A stretch of DNA of 64,000 bases from Pseudeuparius sepicola (GCA_963920635.1 OY987305.1:12377153-12441152); one strand, 5' to 3'. Counted from the first letter of the stretch, positions 10,240 to 21,794 are shown. Notes: generated by a model from the sequence alone, not told the origin. Translations and numbers: made by a program.

Positions 10240-10830
10240 CATACATACTAACAGGGCAAGTTAAATAAAAGCTTGTAAAAAGAACTTCAGTGCCGAAGAA
10301 CACATTCAAATTGGTAAAAATAGAAGTTTTATTAGGCAAAATAATTTAAAAAGGATCACCCAGCCATAAGCCGACCGCGCGCGCCTTGGCTGTATATTCG
10401 CTCTACCTAAATCGAGCACGATGCGGTACCAAAATCTATAAATATCTCTGAACGCTGGCGGTAGGGCGTAACTGACTTGCACGAGTTCTCTGGGTTCTCT
10501 CTTGCAGTCTACATAGAAAATATTATTGATGTTCAAATGTTCAAACCGACCAAAATACTTATTATACTGAAAGATTGCGTTGTTATAGGTAACAATTCGG
10601 CAATGTGGCTGAAAAGTTAAATGATATCTGGCCACGTGTGACGGGCGACGGGCCCGTCCGACGTTTGGTCAAAGTCTAGAGAATACTAGACTTTGGTTTG
10701 GTTCTCACATTTTGCCAAGGCCAAGCGTTTGAAAAAAATCGTACAATAATGACTTACTTTACTGCCGATTTCTGAGCTTTTAATGACGATTTAGACACTC
10801 TTTAATGGCGATTTTTTAAAAAATAACTAT
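10240..10830 (-). repeat. 5S rRNA-like repeat, copy 3 (minus strand)
   Basis: Read on the minus strand, the leader words CGATTTCTGAGC.../TTGGCAAAATG lead into a 5S-like segment (10352-10430 on the plus strand). It contains GGTACCGCATCGTGCTCGA, CCAAGGCGCGCGCGGTCGGC and TTATGGCTGGGTGATCC. TTTAAATTATTTTGCCTAAT and CGGCACTGAAGTTCTTTTT follow, and this joins directly to AAGCTTTTATTTAACTTGCC and the TACA tract. It is the copy that physically links the 5S-like family to the minisatellite/foldback composite. Confidence 0.65.
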
Positions 10831-10839
10831 TATTACATG

Positions 10840-12830
10840 TTTCCTTTTTAAATGTTCAAACTTGGTGCACATGAATAGAATAAATTTACAAAAAAGCTCC
10901 GTAAACTCTTATTGCGAACACTAATCACTTGGGAACACAGGTTGGTAGGAACTTTATTTCAATATCAATAATTAACAGTATTAATACCAATTATATCAAA
11001 TTATTATTTTATCCGAAGAAGCCTTTGCATAAAGGTAAATTATAAAAAATGTGCTAGAAGATTCCCAAGAATTTGGTATGTTAACCAAATTGGAGAGGTC
11101 TCTGAATGTTGGTACATAGATTTTTAATTATTTATTTCATAACATATTGGAGTTGTTAGTTACAAGTATCTCATACGCAACTACAAAAAAAAGCCTGTAA
11201 AATAGTTAAATAGGGAATTTTTCAAAGTGGAAATTTAGTCAAAGAGGACCTAATTAGGACGGTAACAATTTAAACAGGCTCATTTTCGCCATTACTAGTG
11301 GACATAAATCTCGACCTATAGATTGAGTTGTAAGTCATAATTGATTCTGTTCACATGTCACGCTTACATAAAACATCATAAAATTAATACAATCCATTAA
11401 TTAATTCAGTTTTAAAAGTTATTGCATCAATAAACTGTAGTAATAAACCCTGCACATTATGAACGCATCATGTAAGTTGCATCACACGAAATTTCTAATA
11501 ATTACCTATATAGCATCTTACTGTACAATAAAAATATCGAATCGAAAAAGTCGACGTTGTAAATTGAATTAGAATGTATTTAGAACTTGGGGATTTATGA
11601 GATGTAGATTGCCGTTTGACGGATTATAAATTTTAAGCTAATGGGAATGTACGTATGCATATTTAAGAGGGATCTTTACACTTGTTCCATAAGGAACTTT
11701 CTCTGCATTTTTTCGTTACTGCAACACCACGGGCAGCCCCGCTGCGCTCAAAGAATTCGATTTTGCAACTAATACAAATAGCTATTGTTTAATTACAAGA
11801 ATTAGAAGAATTTCCTCATATAAGCGTTACTTACAGTTAACGCAATCCGGGAAAACAATGATAATAATACGTAAGAATAAAATTAATTCCATACTTGGTA
11901 CAAGGACGTCGCACAAAAGTTCAATCTTGTCGTGTAAAAAGTGTCTTGTAGTGGTCTACAAGACACTTTACAGTCTTAAGTGAAGATTATTAGAAAGACA
12001 GGACATCACATTCTAAGCTAATTACGCAAAACCAGGGCATGCGAGATATTGCAATTATTATTTAAATACCAAGGGCTCCGATTTCCTTGGGCCTGAAATC
12101 AGAAAAATCACTTTCTGTGCTAACAAAAAATAATGAGTGTATCTTGGGCAAAATGATACGTGTCCACCAGCTGTTGTGTCTAGAAGATTCTGTCAGTCGT
12201 AAACGACGCACCAGTGGAAATGCTACTGCTGCCAAATATTAGAAACAGCCACCGACAAGAAATAAACCAAAATGGAAAAAGTACCGCAAAAAAATTAGTT
12301 ATATTTTAATCCAAATTTATTTCTTTGTCTAGCTAGGGATTTTTGAAGTCTATTTTCCACATGAAGACAGGAAACATGTGAAGCGAGACAAGAATGAAAC
12401 CACTATTAATAATCATTTATATCCATGCCCGATGTTGAATATTAAATGATAAAGCAGTTCGCGACATATTCTTTCCCATTTACAAATGGCAATGTAAAAT
12501 ACGAACCATTATGAGGGCGTGGGAAAGTATTTTTAATCGATTTTGTTCTCCACGCCTACCTTCCTTTGGTACCTATTTAATTTCGAAACAGTACTTGCTC
12601 CGGAATGAATTTTAACGAGGTCATGTTTATGGGGTTCTCAAGGGTTCAAAAACAAAATTTTATATTTAAATCATTTAAAGCGGCGGAACGTGTGCCTTTA
12701 TCTAACATATAGCAAGAAGTTTATAAATATAAATATGTTAGATTCGTTCGACTTGCATTTCGTGTTTCTCCAGAAATCCATCAAACTATAGAAGTTCAAA
12801 CTTAAACTACCCAAATAGGGTAATATCCAA
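10840..12830. other. No gene recognised; one short perfect hairpin
   Basis: There is no supported gene. At 11938-11969 a 14-bp perfect stem (AAAGTGTCTTGTAG) closes on a TGGT loop. It is too short for a pre-miRNA and has no U-run behind it. Confidence 0.45.
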
Positions 12831-12837
12831 CGATATA

Positions 12838-13055
12838 ATATAATAATAATAATAATGCCTTTTGGCTAAGTCGATAATAATAATAATAATAATTCTCACC
12901 CTCACAATACTCCAAACTAGAAGTTCCCCAGAAGCAACCATATGCTTGTGTGGGAGGGGGGGCAATTACTATTATTTTGTCTTCGTTGCCATTTGCGGCT
13001 AGGGCCGACTTTTTTCCCGATAGAACTAGGATAGCATTTCGCTCAAGTACTAGGA
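12838..13055 (-). repeat. SINE copy, minus strand, (ATT)n tail
   Basis: The reverse complement matches the 47205-47620 family from AGTTCTATCGGGAAAAAAGT through GGCAACGAAGACAAAATAAT to TATTGTGAGGGTGAGAATT. The trinucleotide tail is interrupted by a short CGACTTAGCCAAAAGGC insertion. The tRNA-like head is missing. Confidence 0.75.
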
Positions 13056-13513
13056 ATAGATGACTCACGCTAATACAAATATCACGGTTTTATTTTGCTT
13101 CTACATTTTTTTAAAAAAACTTTGACTCCCTGTATATCGGAAACGAAGCATTTGCGGACCTACGTTTATATAGCAAACTGTCATTATTTTTTCATGTAGA
13201 ATCACCCCTTAAAGTTTGTCGCACTTTTTTACGAACACCCTGTATACTTGTATATCGTATATATGCTTTGAGATTCTTATATTTATAAAATAAACTAAAT
13301 GGTATAAAAAACCGGAACCATTGAATGTACCAACAACAACATCTTTTTAAAATCATGAAAGAAAACAAGTTGCGTTTGGTAATGTATTTATTCTTATATA
13401 TTATAAGGTTGGTAATATCCTACAAAATTTACCTGATCACGTCCTCCAATCAAAATGGAACTACAGTTTCACATGTATTATGACTCCAAACAAAACGAAC
13501 AACTTTTCAGCTA

Positions 13514-13553
13514 AGCCGACGTTTCTTCGATATATTTCGAGATCTTCAGGGCT
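13514..13553 (-). ncRNA. Minimal hammerhead-type motif, left arm
   Basis: On the minus strand AGCC / CTGAAGA / stem II / GAAA / CGTC / GGCT. This is the hammerhead core (CUGANGA and GAAA) between a 4-bp stem I (AGCC with GGCT). Stem II here is TCTCGAAATATATCGAA, with one side mutated compared with the other copy. Motifs with this minimal helix III are known in Penelope-like elements and are thought to act as dimers. Confidence 0.55.
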
Positions 13554-13919
13554 AAAAACAAAGTTATGTACAGTGTCGGGAAAATATGACTAACGCCAGT
13601 GTAAACACATTTAACCAATAGATAAACATTAAAAATATTAAAATTATTAAAAACAGTAAAAATTTAACTTTGACTAAAAGTTGGACCACCCTGTATATAG
13701 CTGTTTAGTTCCCAAGTCCTTTTTGAGTGGGTCTTGTAGTATGATTAGCTTTGGGAATTGTAGTGGATGTTTGTTTTTCTGTTTTTAAATGAGTATAAAT
13801 ATGCAACATACATGATTAACGGTTCTTAATAATTTTAATGTTTTTAATGTTTATCTGTTTGTTAAATGTGTTTACACTGGCGTTGGTCAGTTTCCCGACA
13901 CTGTACACAACGTTGTTTT

Positions 13920-13959
13920 AGCCCTGAAGATGTCGAAATATATCAACGAAACGTCGGCT
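13920..13959 (+). ncRNA. Minimal hammerhead-type motif, right arm
   Basis: It has the same 40-nt layout as the left-arm motif, in opposite orientation: AGCC, CTGAAGA, TGTCGAAATATATCAAC, GAAA, CGTC, GGCT. Comparing both copies, the ancestral stem II was probably GTCGA/TCGAC (5 bp), with each copy carrying a different lesion. Self-cleavage activity is not implied. Confidence 0.55.
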
Positions 13960-14339
13960 TAGTTGAAAAGTTTGTTTGTTTTGTTTGGAGTCCTAAGATC
14001 TGTAAAACTGTTAGTTTCATCTTACAAAATACTACGTAATTTAGTGAAAAGGTGCTTAGATCAACGACCCTATAATCTCTCCAAATCTCATTCCCAAGGA
14101 TAAAAAACAAAGCCGAGTCTAATAAATATACGAGTGGAATGCAACGACTGGCTGGAACTCTGCAATGGCTAACGAAATCATAAAATCAGCACAATTCCTA
14201 GCGCAGGACTTTGTACTAGCGACGAAGTTCATTTTCTCGAGTCGACGTTTATTTTCAGCACATCTTAAATATTTACAGGGTTAGTTTTTTTTTTTGATGG
14301 TCAGTTTGGGGATCTCGGAAACTAGCGGAGATAGAAGGT

Positions 14340-15110
14340 TAAATGGGGTTTTGTGGGCCCAATTTAACGCGAAAAAAGTCATGGCTTACTAAATATTTTG
14401 AAAAAAAAAAAACTAAATTTTGGCGATTTGTTCTAATCCCTCTAGCTTCATTGTTTCTGATTTTAGATAAGAAGTGGAAATCCCAAAGTTGTAGGGATTT
14501 GTGCCCCCAATGCGGTTATCATATACTACTTTCCGTGACAGTTGTTGTCATTTTCGAGATATGACACAAACTTGTGTTTTTCAAATGGAAACCATAGTTC
14601 GCCAAGGTCTCAAAAAATCAGGCATTTTTAGAGCTTTGGAACGATATAATACTCGCTATGGTTGTTCAAAAAAATAACGGAAATAACTATGGTTTCCATA
14701 TAAGGAAACACAAATTTGTGTCATATATCGAAAATGGCAGCTGTCGCGGAAATTAGGACTTGATAACCGCATTGGAGACACAATTACCTAAAACTTTGAT
14801 ATTTTACACTTTTTATCTAAAATTAGAAACAAGGAAGAGATGGATTAGAACAAATCGCCAATTTTTTTCTAAATATCTAGTAAGCCATGACTTTTTAAAA
14901 AAATCAACAAGGCGCGTTAAATTGGAAAGAATAATAATTATTATTGCAGTTTGGTGGGCCCAGTTTGTGGATTTTTGAAAAGTCATGGCTTACTAGATAC
15001 ATATTTAGAAAAAATAAAATTTTGGGGATTTATTCTAATACATCTAGCTTCGTTGTTTCTAATTTTAGATAAAAAGTGTCAATATATAAACGAATTTGAA
15101 TTAAAATATT
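14340..15110. mobile_element. Palindromic element plus extra partial copy
   Basis: The left half (GTCATGGCTTACTAAATATT, CTAATCCCTCTAGCTTC, TTTCTGATTTTAGATAA, ACACAAACTTGTGT) is mirrored at about 14690-14940 (ACACAAATTTGTGTCATA, TTATCTAAAATTAGAAAC, AGTAAGCCATGAC). A third, direct partial copy of the left arm follows at about 14945-15075 after TTTGGTGGGCCCAG. No coding capacity. Confidence 0.65.
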
Positions 15111-15714
15111 TTTGATCGAAAATCTTCGAAGTCGATCCCATCCCAATGAAATTTGAGATTGGGTTTGAAAGAGGTTTGTGAGAAAGCAACCAGAACTTCT
15201 GTGAAGGAACGATGGCAAAAAATGTGCCTTTTTTTCTAGAGCTTATTTAAAAGAAGTCTAAAGTGCTAAAACCGACCCCGAGGAGCGATATTTTCGTAAG
15301 CTGGAGCAATTATTCGGTTTCTTTGACTTTTTTACTGTTTTTCTTAGCAATTACTGGCAGTGGCGTAACACATTTTTTTATTAAACGGCAGTCAGACGCT
15401 GTAACGGTCGATTATTATTCTGTTTGACTAACAAGGGCAAGGGCAATCCTTAAAATGACGCAAAATTTGAGTCAAACAAGGTAATAATTTTATTACAGCT
15501 TTTGCCGGCAATACGCTCGATGCCTACGACATATATATCTGCGTATGCTCATTGGGTACCAGTTTCGCGGCATATTTATTAACGTATACTGCAAAAAGTT
15601 CAGTTAATAAAAAATTGAAATTGTTTATTTTTCAAAAACAAAGGTCGTTTCTTTCTTAAATTCCAGGATGTGTACTTATTTGTTATTAATAGAAAATATG
15701 TTATTTCTATTACA

Positions 15715-15899
15715 TGACAACGGCCTTCGAGCTGCTGTCGTTTGGGCATATGACCACAGCAAAAGTATTTTTTGAGTTCCCTTAATAGGCGCCGTAAAAC
15801 TGCGGATGATAGTGGCTGAACGCAGCGTGTCGTGAACGGCAGTGATCCTGCCCCTAGCCATTTTATAGCTGCGCCAAATTCGCCGCTTCTATTTTGCAT
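15715..15899 (-). repeat. Repeat family Y, copy 1
   Basis: On the minus strand: TGCAAAATAGAAGCGGCGAA, then ATCATCCGCAGTTTTACGGC, then ACGACAGCAGCTCGAAGG. Relatives lie at 17325-17460 (+) and 21795-22080 (+). The open frame across it is not conserved between copies, so I treat it as a repeat rather than a gene. Confidence 0.6.
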
Positions 15900-15960
15900 T
15901 TATTTAGATAAGAACTTTATGATTATTAGATGTCTCTATCGATTTTGGTCATGATTGGGA

Positions 15961-17257
15961 ATTAGTGAACACACCTACCCACCGTTTAATAGCAGTTTAT
16001 TCACCAATGAGCGAAAGGAACGTTCTTGTTCGTGCTTGAACGTTCAGTTCCTTACCCTTTCCAAGATTCAGATTAGAGCACATATATGATCGGCTACCGT
16101 GCTTGACAATATTATTACTTCCGAGTATAGAACTCGAAAATAAAAGATTTTTTTTTTGGAAAATCTCATAGCTACGACACTGCATTTAGACGCAAGACGC
16201 GTGTTTCCTAATGTTGGACGTTGGAATTGCGTTCCGGCTTAGTAGACTGGAAAAAACTAACTTACTCTTTATAGGAACATTACGGATTTTTTTTGTAATA
16301 TTTCTGTAGTGCATTCAGTGAGGACAACAAATTTTCCCAAACTTTCTGCGTTTCGGGAGTCCCGCTTGAGACAAATAAACATAGGATTATCGTGATGTAA
16401 TAACACACAGAGCAACCAGACCATAGTCTAAAAGAAAAAACCTTCTCAACGCTTACAGTCTTTAAACATCTTTGGTCATTTTCATAAGCAAAAACAATAC
16501 TTACAAAAATCAATAATATTACGATTTTAATTCCTAAAAACAATTTTTTTGTTAAAGTAATTGTTGACCTATAACATTAAATAAGAATTTAAGAACCCCC
16601 GGTATTACTCAGCTCGCGAAACTCTAAAAGACGACAAAATAGCATTTTCCCCTCTTTTCCAAGTTAGTGGTGCGAAGAGACAATTGGAGTGTAAGATAAG
16701 ACTCGACAAAAGGGAAAAATTCCCCAGAGTTATAGCTCTTCCAAGCGGTCACATTGTATCCAAGGGAGGAAGACCCTTTACTGTGTTACTTTTTCTCTTA
16801 CGACTTAAAACAAAACGTTTCCTTTGTAACGTATAGACACACAAAATCCCCACAATAAGTTCTGACATTTTTGTTTTTAGAGACAAATTTACGAAATGAA
16901 GCGCCTATGTATATTCTTTTACGAAAATATTATACGGAGCTTGATTTATTGTAGCCAATTTGTGACATTAGCACGACATACTCAAGACAAAATACTGCAT
17001 TCGCAAAAACTACAATATGTCATAATATAAAGATAACCAGTTTTTACTCTCGTCACAATGTAATGACTGATGAATTTTCATCCTCAGAATTATTCATTTA
17101 AAAAAGACAAAACCCTCTCGCATTAGTGAACAGGCACCGGCATCTGGCGGTCCAGTCTAGATACTGTGTTATCGATTCAACAAAATTGCTTAGGGCGAAT
17201 GTAGTACGAATTTACAGTGAAAACCGGTATTCCAGCGCAATAGGTGTGTTCACTAAT
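15961..17257. mobile_element. 1.3 kb element with 17-bp perfect TIRs
   Basis: ATTAGTGAACACACCTA at 15961-15977 is mirrored exactly at 17241-17257. A further partial end (ATTAGTGAACAGGCACC) lies at about 17124. The repeat-family-Y copies at 15715-15899 and 17325-17460 flank it in inverted orientation, so the full inverted structure may be about 1.75 kb. Confidence 0.5.
16280..16543 (-). CDS. Small ORF with signal-peptide-like start, unsupported
   Basis: An 87-codon frame opens with a Met, a Lys and about 14 hydrophobic residues ending in VFA-Y, resembling a secretory signal. It then has four Cys in the next 40 residues. A splice acceptor (TTTTTAG) overlaps the start, and a GTAAGT and a GTAAGC lie inside, so it may be one exon of a larger gene. 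It lies inside a TIR-bounded element, which argues against a host gene. I do not recognise a family. Confidence 0.15.
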   Translation of the reverse strand: MFLGIKIVILLIFVSIVFAYENDQRCLKTVSVEKVFSFRLWSGCSVCYYITIILCLFVSSGTPETQKVWENLLSSLNALQKYYKKNP

Positions 17258-17324
17258 ATATAACTCGAATGACACGTCACTCGACTGACACGTCACTGCC
17301 GCACACAACACGTGTGCACACATG

Positions 17325-17460
17325 GGCTATCATCCGCAGTTTTACGGCGCCTATTGTGAGACCACAGAAAATATAGGTAATCTATTTATGCTACGTTAAT
17401 TAAGTTTCTACTGTGATAATATGCACAAAGGACAGCAGCTCCAGGAACATGCGCGCGCGC
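17325..17460 (+). repeat. Repeat family Y, copy 2
   Basis: GCTATCATCCGCAGTTTTAC, GGCGCCTATTGTGAGACCAC, GATAATATGCACAAAGGACA and GCAGCTCCAGGAACATGCGC match copies at 15715-15899 (inverted) and 21795-22080. Confidence 0.6.
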
Positions 17461-19540
17461 TTCCCAATAAGTCATTTTTTCGTGACTAAAATGAAACATA
17501 AACTACCCACATAATTTATCATTAGATTAGAGCATATTACGTATTCTGTAAAAGAAGTAGGTTTCTTTTAGTTAATGATATTAATATTACCCATACCGAC
17601 ATTATAACGGTTGTTAATAAAAATAGTTTCTATTCTCTGGATCTAGCATAAGACGGTCCCAACCTAAGTCGGTGCAATATGCATTCCAGAAAAGGTCATG
17701 CCCTTTCGGAGATACGGTCACATTTTCTTGTGCAAAACTGAAATCCAGTTTGAATAGTAACTAACGGAGGACAAACGACATTGACATTATAACAAATTAT
17801 CGAATGTTATGGGTAAATTAGTCATAAGGACGAAGCCGCAGCGGGCGGCAACAAAACGCACAAGAGGGTACAACAGTTTTTCAAAACAACGCGAACATCT
17901 CTAAAATTCGCAAATTTTAATTATATTTCATGTCCCCAACATTTTTCAGACTCAATTTTTTTTACCAACAAAATCAGATATGCGGTGCAATAAAAGTCGT
18001 TTTGTTTTGGAATTATCTTGTATAATACCACCCGGCCGTGCAATACGTCGATGACCGCGCGTAACGGATGCGCCATCCACTTACTTCTAACCATTGATGT
18101 CTCAAAATAATGGATGTCTGATAGAGACTCACTATTGAAGAAATTAATATACTGCCTGCGGAGAAATAATCAAACGAAACAAATTTTATATCTAAAATGT
18201 CTTTTGTTTTATTTTGAGTTTTGACAGATAAGGGGGATTAGACAAGAGCTGTAAGTGCGAAAAAATGTCTATAAACATACACTTTATCTCGCTTTGAATA
18301 CGAATAAGGGAATTTTTTTATTACTTTACTTATCCAATTTTGTTTCTTGTATTTTTGTCTACTTAGAATTGTACTATATTAATTTGAATAACTAACAAAC
18401 TATTAAAATTATTGTGGTTAATAAATACAGGTGTTTATTTACGTAATCCAAATACCATATTTTATATTAACAAAATAGAAATACAGTTACCTACTGTAAT
18501 TTAAGAAACGACTATTATTTAATATATAATAAGATAGGTACTAGGTACTCGATAAGATACTTGAAAAAACGCCAAAAAAAATTGTATGCTAAATTTCAAT
18601 TTTTCTGTTTTTACGGGAGGCAAACTAAATAGTCATATTTAGCAAGTTCATGGTCAAAAATTGACAGAGCTGTCGAAATTTGACAGAATCTAATGCTGAA
18701 ACCGAATGTGTAAAAATATATAGGGTGTTCCATTTAAAAATCCAAAGTTGATGTTATTTTCGGTAAAACCGGAAGTAGAAAAAATGTAACTATATGTCAA
18801 ACAATCCCCTTTTACACGAAATACTTGTTTTGACACGAAATACTTAATACTTGTACCCCCAATTTCAAATTTGTATCTTAAAAAATAAAAGAAAAATTGG
18901 GGGTCAGCCACATCCCGTGACCACCTATGATTCAACATGATTTATCGATTTGCATACTAGTCTTTATCGGCCATATGCAGATATATCCTTTTAGGAAGGC
19001 AATTAAGAGGCGAGTCTATAGTAGCCTGTTGAATTTCATTTTTTGAAAAATATACCGCTTCAACACTAAATTTTTTTTTTTTAATTTTAAATTCCTTAAT
19101 TTTGAAATTTAATTTGGACCACAAATTATTACCCAAGAAGTGCCTTTTTATGTGTACAGAAGATGTTCCATTCTTCGTTTGCATAAACACTAGGTACATT
19201 CAAACACCCATTTTAAGTAAAGCAATTAAGCTAAATACATTTCTCGAAAATGAAAAAAAATATGTATTGATGTGAAAGAACAGCTTAGCATACATATTGT
19301 TGAAGAGTGTGATAAACTTTTTTTTTGTTAGGTGGATGTTCAAAAGCACATTGAGCAATGTGTGTAACTTTACTTTTTGGCTGTAATCATGGTCACCTGT
19401 CAACACTTTTATGGGCTCAATTTCAAAAAGTACTATTAGGTTTTTTAATAATCTTTTTATTAGGTACAGGGTCGTTTAAAAAAAATCGAACGTCAAACAA
19501 CAAATTATAACCAAAAAACTAGTTATTTTAAAACGAAAAT
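17461..19540. other. No gene recognised
   Basis: AT-rich sequence. The open frames at 18690-19406 on the minus strand are low-complexity or frame-shadow in character, with no domain or splice-consistent structure. Confidence 0.4.
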
Positions 19541-19544
19541 AATA

Positions 19545-20405
19545 ATAATAACAATTCTCACCCTCACAATACTCCAAACTAGGAGCACCCTAGAAGCAAC
19601 CACGCATGCTTGTGCGGGGGAGGGGGGCAATTGAAGACCTCGGTGCAAAAACCGGACAAGTCCATAGTTTATAAGTTTTGGGAAAATGAAAAAAAAAACT
19701 CCCGGACTTGTCTGGTTCTTGCACCCAAGAATGCGAGCGGCCAAGTCCTAAAGCTATATATCAACGTTATTCTGCTTTGGACTTTGCTGATTCTTACACC
19801 AATCGATCGGCAATATTTTAATACATAAATGTAGTGGAAAAAGTCAATTTTACCCATATTTATAAGTTTTGGGAAAATGAAAAAAACTCCCGGACTTGTC
19901 TGGTTCTTGCACCCAAGAATGCGAGCGGTCAAGTCCTAAAGCTATATATCAACGTTATTCTGCTTTGGACTTGGCTGATTCTTGCACCAATCGATTGGCG
20001 ATATTTTAATACATAAATGTAGTGGAAAAAGTCAATTTTACCCAAAAGTGGACTTGTCCGGTTTTTGCACCGAGTTCTTCAATTACTATTCTTTTGTCTT
20101 CGTTGCCATTTGCGGCTAGGGCAGACTTTTTTCCCGATAGAACTAGGATAGCATTCGCTCAAGTACTACGGAAAACCCTAGAAAACCGTAGTAATCCCAG
20201 TGAGTGTAGGACAATTAGTAAATCACACGGATACAGCCTATTTAGGAGCAATACCGTGAACCCACATTTGTCCAGCGCTCTTGGCCATAGCGGTGTTTTT
20301 CTTTAAAGACATATGCATGCGCCTGCCTCGAACCAAGGTCGATCGAAGGCAGAAAAACATGCAGTCTAAAAAGTCAGCGCCGGTACGAGCGACGCCACCG
20401 CGGCC
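19545..20405 (-). repeat. Near full-length tRNA-headed SINE, interrupted
   Basis: Reading the minus strand: the head GCGACGCTCG-type pol III region (20402 down to about 20320, with TTGGTTCGAGGCAGGCGC), middle, AACGAAGACAAAAGAATAG, then the tail GCATGCGTGGTTGCTTC ... GAGGGTGAGAATT and (ATT)n. It is interrupted at 19633-20080 by a MITE. It matches 47205-47620 (+) almost throughout, which defines both ends of the family. Confidence 0.85.
19633..20080. mobile_element. 448-bp MITE nested in SINE, AATT duplication
   Basis: The terminal inverted repeats are about 32 bp with one mismatch: GAAGACCTCGGTGCAAAAAC, then CGGACAAGTCCA, mirrored at 20049-20080. AATT flanks both sides (19629-19632 and 20081-20084), and the uninterrupted SINE copy at 47.5 kb has a single AATT there. 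Inside is a tandem duplication of about 190 bp starting at 19668 and 19859 (TTTATAAGTTTTGGGAAAAT ... AAATGTAGTGGAAAAAGTC). Frames through it are repeat-derived. Confidence 0.9.
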
Positions 20406-20639
20406 CCAAAATGATGCAAAATGATGCAAAACTTAATTTTTTATTAACAGATAATAATGAACACATATAAGTGTCCTCCAAAAAGTTCGCATCATTGGGG
20501 GGAATTTTTTTATTGGTTTTATTGGTTAGGTATATGTTAGGTACATAAGGGCACAACATTTTAACGCTCTTATAAATGATTTATTTTTTGCCATTTGTAA
20601 TCCTATGTATGAAATTTTTTAACATTTTAAAAAGTTGTT

Positions 20640-21020
20640 ACTTCGTAAAAACTATTTTATATCCCTAGCTTCATCATTCTATATTTATATTAACTTTTAT
20701 TATTACTAAATATCGATAAGAATGTGTCTTTTAAGAAAATGATATTAACGCTTTTTTTATTATGTTTGATGCAAAGTTGATATACCGTCAAGCATTTAGT
20801 ACATAAATTTATTTACATTACATTTCCAGTACTAAATGTATGCCAAAATAATCCATAAATTAAGTTATCAGCAAAGTATTTCACATATCTATCAAAATTT
20901 ACCACTTTACGTCAACTTTGCATCAAATACAACACAATTTTAAAATGTTAATATTGTTTTCTTTTGATAAAGACATATTGTCACTTATCAATATTTAGTA
21001 ATAAAAAGTTAATAAAGCTA
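20640..21020. mobile_element. Palindromic element, about 380 bp
   Basis: ATTAACTTTTATTATTACTA, AATATCGATAAG, TTTGATGCAAAGTTGA on the left are mirrored by TCAACTTTGCATCAAA, CTTATCAATATTTAG, TAATAAAAAGTTAAT on the right. Non-coding. Confidence 0.65.
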
Positions 21021-21794
21021 TAACATAAAATTTTAAATAATGTCTGTTAGGGTAACTATTGTGATCATTCGTGAGGTTATGAGGAATTGAGGGAGAATTT
21101 TTAAAATGTCATGACAGTATATTTCACAGACGGAAGGTACTCCTCCTCTTACTAAATATTTCACGCAACTAGAAAAAAATATATAAACATAGAGGAGCGT
21201 AAATGTTCATATTATTATTTTGATCAGAGGGAGGAGAGTGTGTTGTTATTGGTATAAGTACCAAATTTCTGTTTTAGCAACATGTATCTTAGTCAGGAAC
21301 ACGGTCAAATGACGGCCATCGCGAGGTGATGGCCTTTTAATTCCGTCCTTAATGAAAAAGAACCAGAATAAATCAAGTTTCTAAATTAATTGGGCTATAG
21401 AATACGTATTTTTATTTTTAGATAAACCAGCATACAAAAAAAGTACTGTAAAATGGCGAATATGTGTTTCGGGTTTCTACCTTAGAATGCATAGGGTGCA
21501 AAAAGTAATTGTATCGTAAAGTGTCTTTCAACTGACTAGTAACGTGTCCCAAAATTCAAGTTTCTACATTAAACTGTTTTTGAGAAAAAAATCAAAATCA
21601 AATTTTCTGTCCCTCTTAAGGATGGAATAAATTGTAGGAGAGCCTTAAATCGAAAATTTAAGACCACCTGTAGAACACTTCCTCACTCCAAATATTATAT
21701 AAAAACCACCAAAAAGACCTATATCGATAGTAAAGTCTAAACAAATTAAATGAAACTATCATAAAACCGCTTTAAAGAAAATTATTACCGAAAT

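Larger units (their letters stand above)
13455..14010. mobile_element. Head-to-head Penelope-like terminal repeats
   Basis: There are two inverted arms of about 190 bp: left ACTCCAAACAAAAC ... AAGCCGACGTTTC ... TACAGTGTCGGGAAAA ... CGCCAGTGTAAACACATTTA. All of these are mirrored at 13840-14010. Both arms carry the CTGAAGA...GAAACGTC motif known from the terminal repeats of Penelope-like retroelements. A CACCCTGTATA end lies near the centre. No reverse transcriptase or GIY-YIG frame is visible, so this is a remnant. Confidence 0.65.

Noticed and set aside
11938..11969. Perfect 14-bp hairpin as a microRNA precursor
   Set aside because: The stem is far too short for a pre-miRNA and the flanks do not extend the pairing.
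19523..20016. Several frames repeating PGVFFFIFPKL / NSRTCLVLAPKNASG
   Set aside because: They arise from the tandem duplication inside the 19633-20080 MITE, with no conservation expected.
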